Shown one piece after another: positions 10,708 to 20,876 of a DNA stretch of 64,000 nt. A program made the translations under genes and the position numbers. Numbering within the stretch: position 1 is the stretch's first letter; the number at the start of each line of letters is the position of its first letter. The notes beneath the pieces were generated by a model, which was given only the letters and a program-made list of their open reading frames with translations, searched no databases and was not told the DNA's origin. Origin of the DNA: Branchipolynoe longqiensis (Eukaryota > Annelida > Polychaeta > Phyllodocida > Polynoidae); assembly GCA_030323885.1 (NCBI GenBank), contig CM059193.1, positions 93,125,990 through 93,189,989 of the forward strand, read 5' to 3'.

Positions 10708-10912
10708 AATAGCTTTTTATTTACTTTACTTTTATCGCTTTGATGTGTTTCACAGGACTTACTTACTCATTCATTCCTTCATTTATTGATTTTGTATTCT
10801 TTCCTTGGTTTTTAGCCATTAGGCTTTCTCAACAGCTTTTTATTTAATTATATTGTATAGCTTTTTATAGGACTTACTTAGTCATTCATTCATTCCCTTA
10901 TTGATTTATTCA
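10708..10912. repeat. Two-copy AT-rich tandem duplication
   Basis: Two degenerate copies of about 110-140 bp sharing AGCTTTTTATTTA, ACAGGACTTACTTA/ATAGGACTTACTTA and TCATTCATTC-C-TTATTGATTT. No coding signal. Confidence 0.6.
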
Positions 10913-10961
10913 CCCGTTGGTTGTTTTGTAGGTGTTGTCTCGGGGGTGGTTTTGGAAATGG

Positions 10962-11048
10962 AAAACATACCTAGAGTGAGACTCGAACCTACATTTCTGC
11001 TATTTCAGGGGAATAGCATCCTAACCATTAGACTATCTAGGGTCCCTA
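10962..11048 (-). mobile_element. tRNA-like SINE head, second family
   Basis: On the minus strand the sequence reads GGGACCCTAGATAGTCTAA-TGGTTAGGATGC (A box of Asp/Glu-like type) and, ~35 nt on, AGGTTCGAGTCTCAC (B box). A relative is at 48.75-48.83 kb. It lacks a recognisable body, so this is a SINE head fragment or a tRNA pseudogene rather than a functional tRNA. Confidence 0.5.
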
Positions 11049-11061
11049 ATGCAATCCTTGT

Positions 11062-11327
11062 TTGTTAGGGTATTATGTCCTAGCAACTTCTGAGGTCATA
11101 TGAGGATGGGTAATAACATGTGACAGTCAACACTCATGGCGACTTGATAGTGTTGTCACACTGGGAGACCAGGCTGCCAGCACCATGAGCTAATATCCCA
11201 TTTAGTCACATTATTCTGACACTGCGCCAACCAGTCCTTACCATATCCTAATAATGACGAGCGCCTGGCTAGGAAGCAACAAGTATAAATTTTTAAGTCA
11301 CTGGTTTGACTCGACCAGGGTACTAAA
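11062..11327 (-). mobile_element. SINE, head missing
   Basis: Reverse copy of the shared SINE body and tail. It stops at the GACTCGACCAGGGT position, before the tRNA head, and joins ACTAAACACAGATGTAGG. The same junction recurs at 16.45 kb, so the truncation is older than the duplication of the block. Confidence 0.8.
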
Positions 11328-11603
11328 CACAGATGTAGGGGGGGGGGGGGGGGGCAGTGCTGCGTGAACAGAAAACTGGCGCCCCCCAACAAATCTGAGA
11401 TTGACTAGGCTGGAGCAGTAGATGACTAAATCGAGGCTCCTCCAGTTGATGACTGAGGGAGGAGTTAGGGCTGAGGAGCAGATGGAAGCTTCCGACCTTA
11501 TTATACTCATACAATGGCTTATACAGCATATAGAATCCTCCAGTGTGACTGACACTGGTCAACAGCTGGTGGAGGCAATGTGGGCCGAAGGTGGCACCAA
11601 GGT
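11328..11603 (+). repeat. Composite repeat shared with 16.45-16.68 kb
   Basis: ACTAAACACAGATGTAGG, a G run, then CCAACAAATCTGAGATTGAC..., GTTGATGACTGAGGG, CAGATGGAAGCTTCC and an R1-type segment CACTGGTCAACAGCTGGTGG. The same order and spacing occur at 16.45 kb, including the preceding truncated SINE. Confidence 0.7.
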
Positions 11604-11608
11604 GGTTC

Positions 11609-11760
11609 TGAGCTGACCAGTCCTTGCCCTATCCTAGTAATGCCGATCACCAGGCTAGGTAGCGACACATATTTAATATTCTAAGTCATTGCTTTGACTC
11701 GGCCACGATTCAAACTCATGACCTTCCACGTGGAAAGTCTGTACTCTACCCATTCGTCTG
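11609..11760 (-). mobile_element. Diverged SINE fragment
   Basis: Reverse copy covering the head and first part of the body (TGCCGATCACCAGGCTAGG, GACTCGGCCACGATTCAAAC). It is more diverged than its neighbours. Confidence 0.6.
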
Positions 11761-11770
11761 GTATTAACAT

Positions 11771-12914
11771 TGTGTAGTGGTCTGCACTGACCTCTCAGGC
11801 AAGGAGCCGCATAGACAGGTAGGCGTGGGTGGTGTGTTGATATCAGGGAGCCTAGGTGGTGTAGTGGTTGGCACACTGGCCCGGAATGCAAAGAGATGTG
11901 GGTTTGAGTCCCGCTCTAGGCACAATATTTCCCATTTTCATCACCCCCACGACACTGGCTGCCATGACCAGGATCCTGTAAAGCTTTGTGCTGTATAGTT
12001 GTTGAACCTACCCTGTGTATGTATATGTAAGTGCATTGCCTGTATGTATGTAATTGTAAGCATTAAAAGACTTACAATTCCAGGGGGACGAGTGTAGTGG
12101 TCTGCACTGACCTCTCAGGCAAGTAACCACATAGACAGGTAGGCATGGGTGGTGTGTTGATATCAGGGAGCCTAGGTGGTGTAGTGGTTGGCACACTGGC
12201 CCGGAATGCAAAGAGATGTGGGTTTGAGTCCCGCTCTAGGCACAATATTTCCCATTTTCATCAACCCCCACGACACTGGCTGCCCTGACCAGGATCCTGT
12301 AAAGCTTTGCGCTGTATAGTTGTTGAACCTACCCTGTGTATGTATATGTAAGTGCATTGCCTGTATGTATGTAATTGTAAGCATTAAAAGACTTACAATT
12401 CCAGGGGGACGAGTGTAGTGGTCTGCACTGACCTCTCAGGCAAGGAGCCGCATAGACAGGTAGGCGTGGGTGGTGTGTTGATATCAGGGAGCCTAGGTGG
12501 TGTAGTGGTTGGCACGCTGGCCCGGAATGCAAAGAGATGTGGGTTTGAGTCCCGCTCTAGGCACAATATTTCCCATTTTCATCACCCCCCATGACACTGG
12601 CTGCCGTGACCAGGATCCTGTAAAGCTTTGCGCTGTATAGTTGTTGAACCTACCCTGTGTATGTATTTGTAAGTGCATTGCCTGTATGTATGTAATTGTA
12701 AGCATTAAAAGACTTACAATTCCAGGGGGACGAGTGTAGTGGTCTGCACTGACCTCTCAGGCAAGGAGCCGCATAGACAGGTAGGCGTGGGTGGTGTGTT
12801 GATATCAGGGAGCCTAGGTGGTGTAGTGGTTGGCACACTGGCCCGGAATGCAAAGAGATGTGGGTTTGAGTCCCGCTCTAGGCACAATATTTCCCATTTT
12901 CATCACCCCCACGA
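11771..12914 (+). repeat. Tandem array of a 320-bp tRNA-related unit
   Basis: Four head-to-tail copies (starts about 11772, 12092, 12412, 12733; the last one stops at 12914), about 97% alike. Each unit contains two tRNA-like starts, GTGTAGTGGTCTGCACTGA and GTGTAGTGGTTGGCACACT. The second sits in a near-complete cloverleaf-like stretch: a GCCTAG...CTAGGC acceptor pair with B box GGTTTGAGTCC. The rest is a CATTTTCATCACCCCC-type body and AAGACTTACAATTCC. Two reversed copies occur at 50.13-50.63 kb, also in tandem. Confidence 0.88.
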
Positions 12915-13133
12915 CAGTTGCATAGTGCCGTGTAATGAACTCATTAAATCTTTTTAGAGGAAACCAAAAATTCATTTTGAACGTGAAAAGTCCTTTGTTG
13001 AACATTTTGAACGTGAAAAGTCCACTTGTAATTTTACCACAGTTGTACGCCAAAAGAGCTTACATTTCTGTGCTCTGTTTTACCCGTTTGAAAAGTAATT
13101 TATTTAGTCTCAAAACCATCGGACTATGCAACT
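12915..13133. mobile_element. MITE of the TTAA family
   Basis: Right end CCATCGGACTATGCAACT followed by TTAA (13134-13137). The left end AGTTGCATAGTGCCG abuts the end of the 320-bp array without a TTAA. Its insertion probably truncated the last array unit. Interior contains the doubled word TTGAACGTGAAAAGTCC-type sequence. Confidence 0.6.
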
Positions 13134-13193
13134 TTAACCAACAAACGTAGCAGAATGCTGAGTGAGGCAGTGAGTGAGTAACATTACTCTACT

Positions 13194-13250
13194 CCACAGA
13201 GGGCGCCACTACTGGCGTCCAACTCCACGCCCGCCACCAGGTGGCAGCAG
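13194..13250 (+). promoter_or_regulatory. Two CTCF-like motifs
   Basis: CCACAGAGGGCGCC (13194-13207) and CCACCAGGTGGCAGCAG (13234-13250), same orientation. The second matches the CTCF core at all informative positions. The host DNA between a MITE and a SINE is otherwise unassigned. Confidence 0.4.
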
Positions 13251-13283
13251 CTCGGCCTGTTCATAACGAGGCGGGGCAGTTGA

Positions 13284-13618
13284 TTTTGTTGTTGTTTTAT
13301 GTCCTAGCAACATCTAAGGTCATATCAGGACGGGTACCGACTTGTGACAGTGCGCACTCATGGCAACTTTCTCATGCTATCCCACTGGGAAACCAGGCCA
13401 CCGGCACCATGACCTGGTATCCCACTCAGTCACATTATCCTGACACTGAGCACACCAGTCCTTGCCCTATCCTAATAATGCCGAGCGCTTGGCTAGGAAG
13501 CGACAAGTATCAATTTTAAAGTCATTGGTTTGACTCGACCGGGACTCGAACCCACGACCCCACAACCTACCAGCACGGGAGACGGACGCTCTAACTCATT
13601 CGGCCACCCCGTCTGGTC
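13284..13618 (-). mobile_element. tRNA-derived SINE, head type A, with TSD
   Basis: Full-length reverse copy. On minus it starts GACGGGGTGGCCGAATGAG and carries the B box GGTTCGAGTCCC. An imperfect 11-bp duplication flanks it (GGGGCAGTTGA at about 13274, GGGGCGGTTGA at about 13620). The intact boxes suggest a relatively young insertion. Confidence 0.88.
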
Positions 13619-13884
13619 TCGGGGCGGTTGACCAATCAATACTGCGTATTTAACTTATACAAGTTTAATCTCCGGGGATTTCCTTCACGCTGATGACGTC
13701 ACTGGTAGGGGGAGCTCCCAGCGTTCCCACATCCCAGCAGGCCGGGGGTAGGGAGGAAGGGGGAGGGGGAGGTTGTACCAATAATTGACCGTCAATGATA
13801 CCCAATCTAACATGGCACATACTGAATGAAATATGAAATAAGGCAGTCATTATACATATATTGGGATTTTGTGTGTGGAGTTAC
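13619..13884. other. Unassigned sequence
   Basis: Contains a CCCCCTCCC-type low-complexity patch near 13745. No gene or dispersed repeat recognised. Confidence 0.4.
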
Positions 13885-13885
13885 C

Positions 13886-14195
13886 ATATATATATATATA
13901 TATCGATATATATCGATATATACCCATATATATTCATATATATCAATATACATATATACATATATCAATTCCAGTGCACGAGTGACAGTATTCGCGTCAC
14001 TGGTAGGGGTTGGGGGTGGTGGTGCCAACAGTGAAAAGGGGGTCACCCATAAAGTAGTACACAACATATGGGTGATCATTATAGGGAATCTTCCCTTCCG
14101 CACCTTTATACTCACATAGGTCTTATACCATCACATATATATATATCCATATATATCCATATATATATCCATATATATATATCCATATATATATA
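13886..14195. repeat. TATATC microsatellites around an R1-like fragment
   Basis: (ATATATC)n at 13886-13966 and (ATATATCC)n at 14132-14195. The fragment between them includes CTTCCCTTCCGCACCTTTAT, resembling the 3' part of repeat R1. Confidence 0.7.
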
Positions 14196-15872
14196 TTTAG
14201 ACAGAGAAGCAGTAAATGTATCAAGAACAAAGACGGCAAAATGCTCTTTGAAGAAGATGAAATAAAGTCCAGATGGGAAGAATATGTAAACGAACTATAC
14301 AATGATGACAGAGGGAACCCACCCACAATTGAGAAAGAAGATGGGAATATTATATTAGTATCAGAGGTTGAGAAGGCTATCAATGATCTAAAGGCAGGTA
14401 AGGCTCCTGGAAGTGACCAGATAACATCAGAAATGATAAAAGGACTAGATGAAGTGGGGATTCAAATCATTCATAAGCTAGTAACTGACATCTATGAGAC
14501 TGGATTTATACCATTGAATATGAATGAATCCATATTTGTACGACTCCCAAAGAAGCTAAAACCAACATTGTGTACTGAGTACAGAACACTAAGCCTGATG
14601 AGTCATATGTTGAAGATGATCCTGAAAATAATTTTACTGAGAAACAGACAGAAAATTGAAGAACAAATCAGTAACGTACAGAGTGGGTTTATATCTGGAA
14701 GAGGTACACGTGAAGGGATTTTCAATATGAGAATGATTTGTGAACGTTATTGTGAAGTGAACCAGGATGTTTATGCCTGCTTTATTGACTATGAGAAGGC
14801 CTTCGACCGAGTCAATCATGAACTGTTAATCAAATGTTTACAAGATATTGGTGTCAATGGCAAAGACATTAAACTAATTGTGAACTTATACTGGACACAA
14901 CGTGCATTTATAAAAATGGAGCAGGGCCTATCGGATGAAGTTATGATTAAACGAGGAGTTCGACAGGGGTGTGTATTGTCACCATGTCTATTTAACCTGT
15001 ACACAGAGATGATTTTCAGACACATTGAAGATTGCAAGGGAGTGACAATAGGTGGCATGAACGTCAACAATCTTAGATATGCCGATGACAGTGTAATACT
15101 AGCAGACAGTGAGAAAAACCTACAAGATATAGTGAATAGAATCAATAAAGCTGGAATACTATTCAACATGAAGATGAATGCCAGGAAGACCAAAACAATG
15201 GTTATAAGTAAAAAGACAGATAAACCAAATGTCAATATAACCATAGATGGCACAAACATAGAACAAGTATCCGAATTCATATATCTCGGACAAAAGATTA
15301 CAAATGATGGGAGATGTGAGGAAGAAATTAAAAGAAGGATAACAATAGCCCGAACAACATTCTCCAAAATGTATAGAGTGTTAACATCAAGTAAGCTATT
15401 AATACAAACAAGGAAGCGTATTCTTCAGTGTTATGTGTGGTCTACTCTAATGTATGGGGCAGAGACATGGACAATCTCTAAGAAAATGTACAAACGTTTA
15501 GCAGCATTTGAGATGTGGACTTATCGAAGGATGATGAAAATATCATGGACAAAGAAGATCACCAACAAAGAAGTTCTCAGAAAAATTAAAAATAAGAAAA
15601 GCTTGTTTGCCACTATACAGACAAAGAAACTTATTTATTTTGGCCACATCATTCGTCAGAGTTCAATTTACCGTACATTGTTGGAAGGGAAGGTGAATGG
15701 CAGCAGAGGGAGAGGGAGACCAAGAACATCATGGTTTACAAATATTTCACAGTGGACAGGCTTGAATTATTCACAGTCTATCAGAACAGCACAACATCGG
15801 GACAAGTGGAGAACCATTGCATCCAACCCTCGACTAGAGGATGGAACTATTGATTGATTGATCCATATATAT
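14196..15872 (+). mobile_element. 5'-truncated LINE (RTE/CFDP2-like), (ATTG)n tail
   Basis: Coding sequence is open from about 14196, upstream of the first ATG at 14241, and the 5' edge lies directly in the (ATATATCC)n repeat. The endonuclease half is therefore missing. The 3' end is ATTGATTGATTG right after the stop codon, and then the same TATATCC microsatellite resumes (15874-15940). The element thus went into a TATATCC tract, or the tract expanded around it. Confidence 0.85.
14241..15857 (+). CDS. LINE reverse transcriptase (partial)
   Basis: 538 codons from the first ATG, though the real frame continues upstream to the truncation at about 14196. This is the C-terminal two-thirds of a non-LTR retrotransposon polyprotein. 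Its role is target-primed reverse transcription in the nucleus. Visible motifs: KAGKAPGSDQI (51-61, RT block 1), FIDYEKAFDRVNH (181-193, motif A, catalytic Asp183), RQGCVLSPCLFNLY (241-254, motif B) and YADD (280-283, motif C with both Asp). Thumb and C-terminal region include MYGAETW (404-410), FEMWTYRRMMKISW (423-436), HIIR (469-472) and GRGRPR (490-495), the signature of RTE/CFDP2-type elements. The apurinic-like endonuclease domain that normally precedes RT is absent. There are no internal stops, so the copy is young or well preserved, but it cannot be autonomous. Clade assignment is by motif resemblance only. Confidence 0.9.
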   Translation: MLFEEDEIKSRWEEYVNELYNDDRGNPPTIEKEDGNIILVSEVEKAINDLKAGKAPGSDQITSEMIKGLDEVGIQIIHKLVTDIYETGFIPLNMNESIFVRLPKKLKPTLCTEYRTLSLMSHMLKMILKIILLRNRQKIEEQISNVQSGFISGRGTREGIFNMRMICERYCEVNQDVYACFIDYEKAFDRVNHELLIKCLQDIGVNGKDIKLIVNLYWTQRAFIKMEQGLSDEVMIKRGVRQGCVLSPCLFNLYTEMIFRHIEDCKGVTIGGMNVNNLRYADDSVILADSEKNLQDIVNRINKAGILFNMKMNARKTKTMVISKKTDKPNVNITIDGTNIEQVSEFIYLGQKITNDGRCEEEIKRRITIARTTFSKMYRVLTSSKLLIQTRKRILQCYVWSTLMYGAETWTISKKMYKRLAAFEMWTYRRMMKISWTKKITNKEVLRKIKNKKSLFATIQTKKLIYFGHIIRQSSIYRTLLEGKVNGSRGRGRPRTSWFTNISQWTGLNYSQSIRTAQHRDKWRTIASNPRLEDGTID

Positions 15873-15873
15873 C

Positions 15874-15940
15874 CATCTATATCCATATGTATCCATCTAT
15901 ATCCATATATATATCAATATATATCAATATATATATATAT
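15874..15940. repeat. TATATCC microsatellite
   Basis: CCATATATATCCATCTATAT-type units following the LINE; same repeat as on its 5' side. Confidence 0.85.
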
Positions 15941-16191
15941 GCTATATAATTCATTACGTGAAGATCAATGACAAAGCACTCACCTATTTTATGATATATT
16001 TTGTATCCCACTGTGTTTCTGCTATGTCCATTACTGTTCCGCTCCTCACCTAGGACCCAGTGTCGCCACCTGCGGCAGTTTCCTGTACTACCATCGACTC
16101 TCCATCAGCCCAGTGGGGCCCAAGGGTTATTTACTCAACCCAACTTTATTTGTCTTTGTTATTGAATCAGGGCGACAAAACATAGATCGTT
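15941..16191. other. Unassigned sequence
   Basis: No repeat or coding signal recognised. Confidence 0.4.
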
Positions 16192-16447
16192 TGTTCGTTG
16201 TTTTACGTCCTAGCAACATCTAACGTCATATCAGGACGGGAACCGACTTGTGACAGTGCACACTCATGTCGATTTTATAGTGCTGCCCCACTGGGAGACC
16301 AGGCTGCCAGCACCATGACCTGATATCTCACTCAGTCACATTATTTTGACATGAGCCAACCAGTCCTTGCCCTATCCTAATAATGTCGAGCGCCTGGCTA
16401 GGAAGCAACAAGTAAAATTTTTTAAGTCATTGGTTTGACTCGACCAG
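16192..16447 (-). mobile_element. SINE, head missing
   Basis: Reverse body-plus-tail copy that stops at GACTCGACCAGGGT and joins ACTAAACACAGATGTAGG, the same truncation point and flank as the copy at 11062-11327. Confidence 0.8.
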
Positions 16448-16770
16448 GGTACTAAACACAGATGTAGGGGGGGGGGGGTGGCACCCCCAACAAATCCGAG
16501 GTTGACTAGGCTGGAGCAGTAGATGACTAAATCGAGGGTCCTCCAGTTGATGACTGAGGGAGAAGTTAGGGCTGAGTAGCAGATGGAAGCTTCCGGCCTT
16601 ATTATACTCATACAATGGCTTATACTGGTCAACATCTGGTGGAGGCAATGTGGGCCGAAGGTGGCGCCACCGGTACAGTGTTGAGTCTTACGGAGTATAA
16701 CAATATAAAAACAATTCCCTTCCATATCTCTATACTCACATATTACGTTAGTACAAAATCATATGAACAT
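16448..16770 (+). repeat. Composite repeat plus R1 copy
   Basis: Second copy of the block at 11328-11603, here extended by a fuller R1 unit (GCCACCGGTACAGTGTTGAG, ACGGAGTATAACAATA, CTTCCATATCTCTATACTC). Lacks the TCCTCCAGTGTGACTGACA part present at 11.53 kb. Confidence 0.7.
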
Positions 16771-16974
16771 ATTTTGGGTACATTTTGTGGGGTGGAATAA
16801 ATACATCTAGTATTGCTAACAGACTTAATACACAGACTTCACAAGAACTATCGGACTCACTGCCCCCTTAAAATAGGGACAAATCATTGATATTATGATA
16901 ATGTAACATGGAAACCAAAAATGTGGTACAGTTTCTGACCCATATATATATACATATATATATCCATATATATA

Positions 16975-17165
16975 CAGTAAGACCTCTGTGAATCGACCGA
17001 CCATCGGACCGATTTTGAATGGTCCATTTAGGGAGGTGGTCGGTTTAGAGAGTTTTTTAATCGCTACAACGGTATTGTATGGGCGATCGTTTTGGACCCA
17101 TATAAAACGATTGAAATAGAGGAGTGGCTGATCTGTGGAGGTGATCGGTTAGAGAGGTTTTACTG
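16975..17165. mobile_element. pogo/mariner-like MITE, TA duplication
   Basis: 191 bp bounded by TA on both sides. Ends CAGTAAGACCTCTGTGAAT and, reverse-complemented at the right, CAGTAAAACCTCTCTAACC. The interior has GACCACC-type and GATCGCCCATACAATACC words shared with copies at 41.37 and 55.63 kb. CAGT...ACCTC ends plus TA duplications are typical of pogo/Tigger-type nonautonomous elements. Confidence 0.8.
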
Positions 17166-17296
17166 TAGACACATGTAGGTATGTGTCTGTGTGTATTCAT
17201 TCAAGTAGAGTGGATGGAGCACGGAGCATGCGCATAAAATAGCAGCCGGTGAAGTATTATTATGAGCGTGTGGGGCCGGGGAACAGGGATGTTGTT

Positions 17297-17830
17297 CAGG
17301 ATGTGTGTGTGTGAGCGTATGTGTGAGTGCGTGTGCATGTGTGTGAGTATGTGTGTGCGCGTGTGTGTGCGTGAGTGTGCATGTGTGTGAATGCGTGTGT
17401 GTGAGTGTGTGTGTGAGTGTGTCTGTGTGTGTGAGTGTGTGAGAGTGTGCGTGAGTGTGAATGTGTGTGAGTGTGCATGTGTGAGTGTGTGTCTATGTGT
17501 GTGCATGTGTGTGAGTGCATGTGTGTGAGTGTGAATGTGTGTGAGTGTGTGTGTGTCTGTGTGAGTGTATGTGAGTGTGTGTATGTGTGCACGTGTGTGT
17601 ATGTGTGCACATGTATGTGAGTGTGTAATTGAGTGTGTATGTTAGTGTGTGTGTGAATGTGTGTGTGAGTGTATGTGAGTGTGTATGTGAGTGTGTGTAT
17701 GTTAGTGTGTGTGAATGTGTGTGTGAGTGTATGTGAGTGTGTGTATGTGACTGTGTGTATGTTAGTGTGTGTGAACGTGTGTGTGAGTGTGTGTGAGTAT
17801 ATGTGTGTGAGTGTGTGTAATGTGTGTGCG
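17297..17830. repeat. TG-rich microsatellite
   Basis: GTGTGTGAGTG-type units with occasional ATG. His/Thr and Cys/Val frames on the two strands are repeat artefacts. Confidence 0.92.
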
Positions 17831-18014
17831 TGTGTGCTTACACGGTGTGCCGCTGAGGTGATACACACCCAGTACCAGCACACGGGCACACCGCAGTGTT
17901 CGTCCTAATGTGAAAACGGTGCATGCGCACCGGTGTGTGACTGGTCGGCATGTACAACCGGGCCGGCACCGCAATAAGTCAATATCGCATGCCACGCATT
18001 TCGTTTTTTTTGTA

Positions 18015-18178
18015 AACACCCAACGAACCAACGAACCAACGAGCCAACCACCCAGCCAGCCAACCGACCGACCAGCCAGCCTACCAGTAGACTGACCAGC
18101 CGACGGACCAGCCGACGGACCAGCCGACCGACCAGCCAGCCAACCGACCGACCAGCCGGCCGACCAGCCGACCGATCG
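18015..18178. repeat. CCAACCGA / CCAGCCGA tetramer-type repeat
   Basis: Degenerate array of 4-bp-phased words (CCAACGAA, CCAGCCAGCC, ACCGACCG) ending directly at the start of the 10-bp satellite. Confidence 0.8.
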
Positions 18179-18179
18179 T

Positions 18180-20812
18180 GTCGGTATGTGTCGGTGTGTG
18201 TTGGTGTGTGTTGGTGTGTGTTGGTGAGTGTTGGTGTGTGTTGGTGAGTGTTGGTGAGTGTTGGTGTGTGTCGGTGTGTGTCGGTGTGTGTCGGTGTGTG
18301 TCAGTGTGTGTTGGTGTGTGTCGGTGTGTGTTGGTGAGTGTTGGTGTGTGTTGGTGAGTGTTGGTGAGAGTTGGTGAGTGTTGGTGTGTGTTGGTGAGTG
18401 TCGGTGTGTGTTGGTGTGTGTTGGTGAGTGTTGGTGTGTGTCGATGTGTGTTGGTGTGTGTTGGTGAGTGTTGGTGAGTATTGGTCAGTGTTGGTGTGTG
18501 TTGGTGAGTGTTGGTGAGTGTTGGTGTGTGTTGGTGAGTGTCGGTGTGTGTCGGTGTGCATTGGTGTGTGTTGGTGTGTGTCGGTGTGTGTCGGTGAGTG
18601 TTGGTGAGTGTTGGTGAGTGTTGGTGTGTGTTGGTGAGTGTTGGTGAGTGTTGGTGTGTGTTGGTGTCTGTTGGTGAGTGTTGGTGAGTGTTGGTGAGTG
18701 TTGGTGAGTGTTGGTGAGAGTTGGTGAGTGTTGGTGAGTGTTGGTGAGTGTTGGTGAGTGTTGATGTGTGTTGGTGAGTGTTGGTGAGTGTTGGTGTGTG
18801 TTGGTGAGTATTGGTGAGTGTTGGTGTGTGTTGGTGAGTGTTGGTGAGTGTTGGTGTGTGTTGGTGTGTGTCGGTGTGTGTTGGTGTGTGTTGGTGTGTG
18901 TTGGTGTGTGTCGGTGTGTGTTGGTGAGTGTTGGTGAGTGTTGGTGAGTGTTGGTGAGTGTTGGTGTGTGTCGGTGTGTGTCGGTGTGTGTTGGTGTGTG
19001 TTGGTGTGTGTCGGTGTGTGTTGGTGAGTCTTGGTGAGTGTTGGTGTGTGTTGGTGAGTGTTGGTGTGTGTTGGTGTGTGTCGGTGTGTGTTGGTGTGTG
19101 TTGGTGTGTGTCGGTGTGTGTCGGTGTGTGTCGGTGAGTGTTGGTGAGTGTTGGTGAGTGTTGGTGAGTGTCGGTGTGTGTCGGTGTGTGTTGGTGAGTG
19201 TTGGTGTGTGTCGATGTGTGTCGGTGTGTGTCGGTGTGTGTCGGTGAGTGTTGGTGTGTGTTGGTGAGTGTTGGTGAGTGTTGGTGAGTGTTGGTGTGTG
19301 TTGGTGAGTGTTGGTGTGTGTTGGTGAGTGTTTATGTGTGTTGGTGAGTGTTGGTGAGTGTTGGTGAGTGTTGGTGTGTGTTGGTGAGTATTGGTGAGTG
19401 TTGGTGTGTTGGTGAGTGTTGGTGTGTGTTGGTGAGTGTCGGTGTGTGTTGGTGTGTGTTGGTGTGTGTCGGTGTGTGTTGGTGAGTGTTGGTGAGTGTT
19501 GGTGTGTGTTGGTGTGTGTCGGTGTGTGTTGGTGTGTGTTGGTGTGTGTTGGTGTGTGTTCGTGTGTGTCGGTGTGTGTTGGTGAGTGTTGGTGTGTGTC
19601 GGTGTGTGTCGGTGTGTGTCGGTGTGTGTCGGTGTGTGTCGGTGAGTGTTGGTGAGTGTTGGTGTGTGTTGGTGAGTGTCGGTGTGTGTCGGTGAGTGTT
19701 GGTGTGTGTCGGTGTGTGTCGGTGTGTGTCGGTGTGTGTCGGTGTGTGTTGGTGTGTGTTGGTGTGTGTCGGTGTGTGTCGGTGTGTGTTGGTGAGTGTT
19801 GGTGAGTGTCGGTGTGTGTTGGTGTGTGTTGGTGAGTGTTGGTGTGTGTCGATGTGTGTTGGTGTGTGTTGGTGTGTGTTGGTGAGTGTTGGTGTGTGTT
19901 GGTGTGTGTTGGTGAGTGTTGGTGTGTGTTGGTGAGTGTTGGTGAGTGTTGGTGAGTATTGGTGAGTGTTGGTGTGTGTTGGTGAGTGTTGGTGTGTGTT
20001 GGTGAGTGTTGGTGTGTGTTGGTGAGTGTCGGTGTGTGTCGGTGTGTATTGGTGTGTGTTGGTGTGTATTGGTGTGTGTTGGTGTGTGTCGGTGTGTGTT
20101 GGTGAGTGTTGGTGTGTGTTGGTGTGTGTTGGTGAGTGTTGGTGAGTGTTGGTGAGTGTTGGTGTGTGTTGGTGTGTGTTGGTGAGTGTTGGTGAGTGTT
20201 GGTGAGTGTTGGTGAGAGTTGGTGAGTGTTGGTGTGTGTTGGTGAGTGTTGGCATGTGTTGATGAGTGTTGGTGTGTGTCGGTGGGTGTTGGTGTGTGTT
20301 GGTGAGTGTCGGTGAGTGTCGGTGTGTGTCGGTGTGTTGGTGTGTGTCGGTGTGTGTCGGTGAGTGTTGGTGAGTGTTGGTGTGGGTTGGTGAGTGTTGG
20401 TGTGTGTTGGTGAGTGTCGGTGTGTGTTGGTGTGTGTTGGTGTGTGTCGGTGTGTGTCGGTGAGTGTTGGTGAGTGTTGGTCAGTGTTGGTGTGTGTTGG
20501 TTTGTGTCGGTGTGTGTCGGTGTGTGTCGGTGTGTGTCGGTGTGTGTCGGTGAGTGTCGGTGAGTGTTGGTGTGTGTTGGTGAGTGTTGGTGTGTGTCGG
20601 TGTGTGTCGGTGAGTGTCGGTGTGTGTTGGTGAGTGTTGATGTGTGTTGGTGAGTGTTGGTGAGTGTTGGTGTGTGTTGGTGAGTGTTGGTGAGTGTTGG
20701 TGAGTGTTGGTGTGTGTTGGTGAGTGTTGGTGAGTGTTGGTGAGTATTGGTGAGTGTTGGTGAGTGTTGGTGTGTGTTGGTGTGTGTTGGTGAGTGTTGG
20801 TGAGTGTTAGCA
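18180..20812. repeat. 10-bp satellite, ~263 copies
   Basis: Head-to-tail TTGGTGAGTG, TTGGTGTGTG and TCGGTGTGTG units (TCGGTGAGTG is rarer). Two positions in the 10-mer vary and the rest is nearly fixed. Register slips of -2 occur near 19410 (TTGGTGTG) and near 20336. The 307-codon His/Thr frame on the minus strand exists because the unit has no stop in any register. Confidence 0.97.
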
Positions 20813-20876
20813 GTGCGCCTGCACGGGACGGCGCTTTTTACATCCTACTCACATTACCGCGGCGTCCCGCTGTAGT

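Noticed and set aside
11840..11925. Functional tRNA gene in the 320-bp unit
   Set aside because: Acceptor pairing is present, but the anticodon stem does not fold convincingly and the unit is a multi-copy repeat.
14241..15857. Domesticated RT host gene
   Set aside because: Although uninterrupted, it ends in an (ATTG)n tail within a TATATCC repeat and lacks promoter or introns; a recent LINE copy explains it.
19332..20255. 307-codon His/Thr frame on minus
   Set aside because: Stop-free 10-bp satellite.
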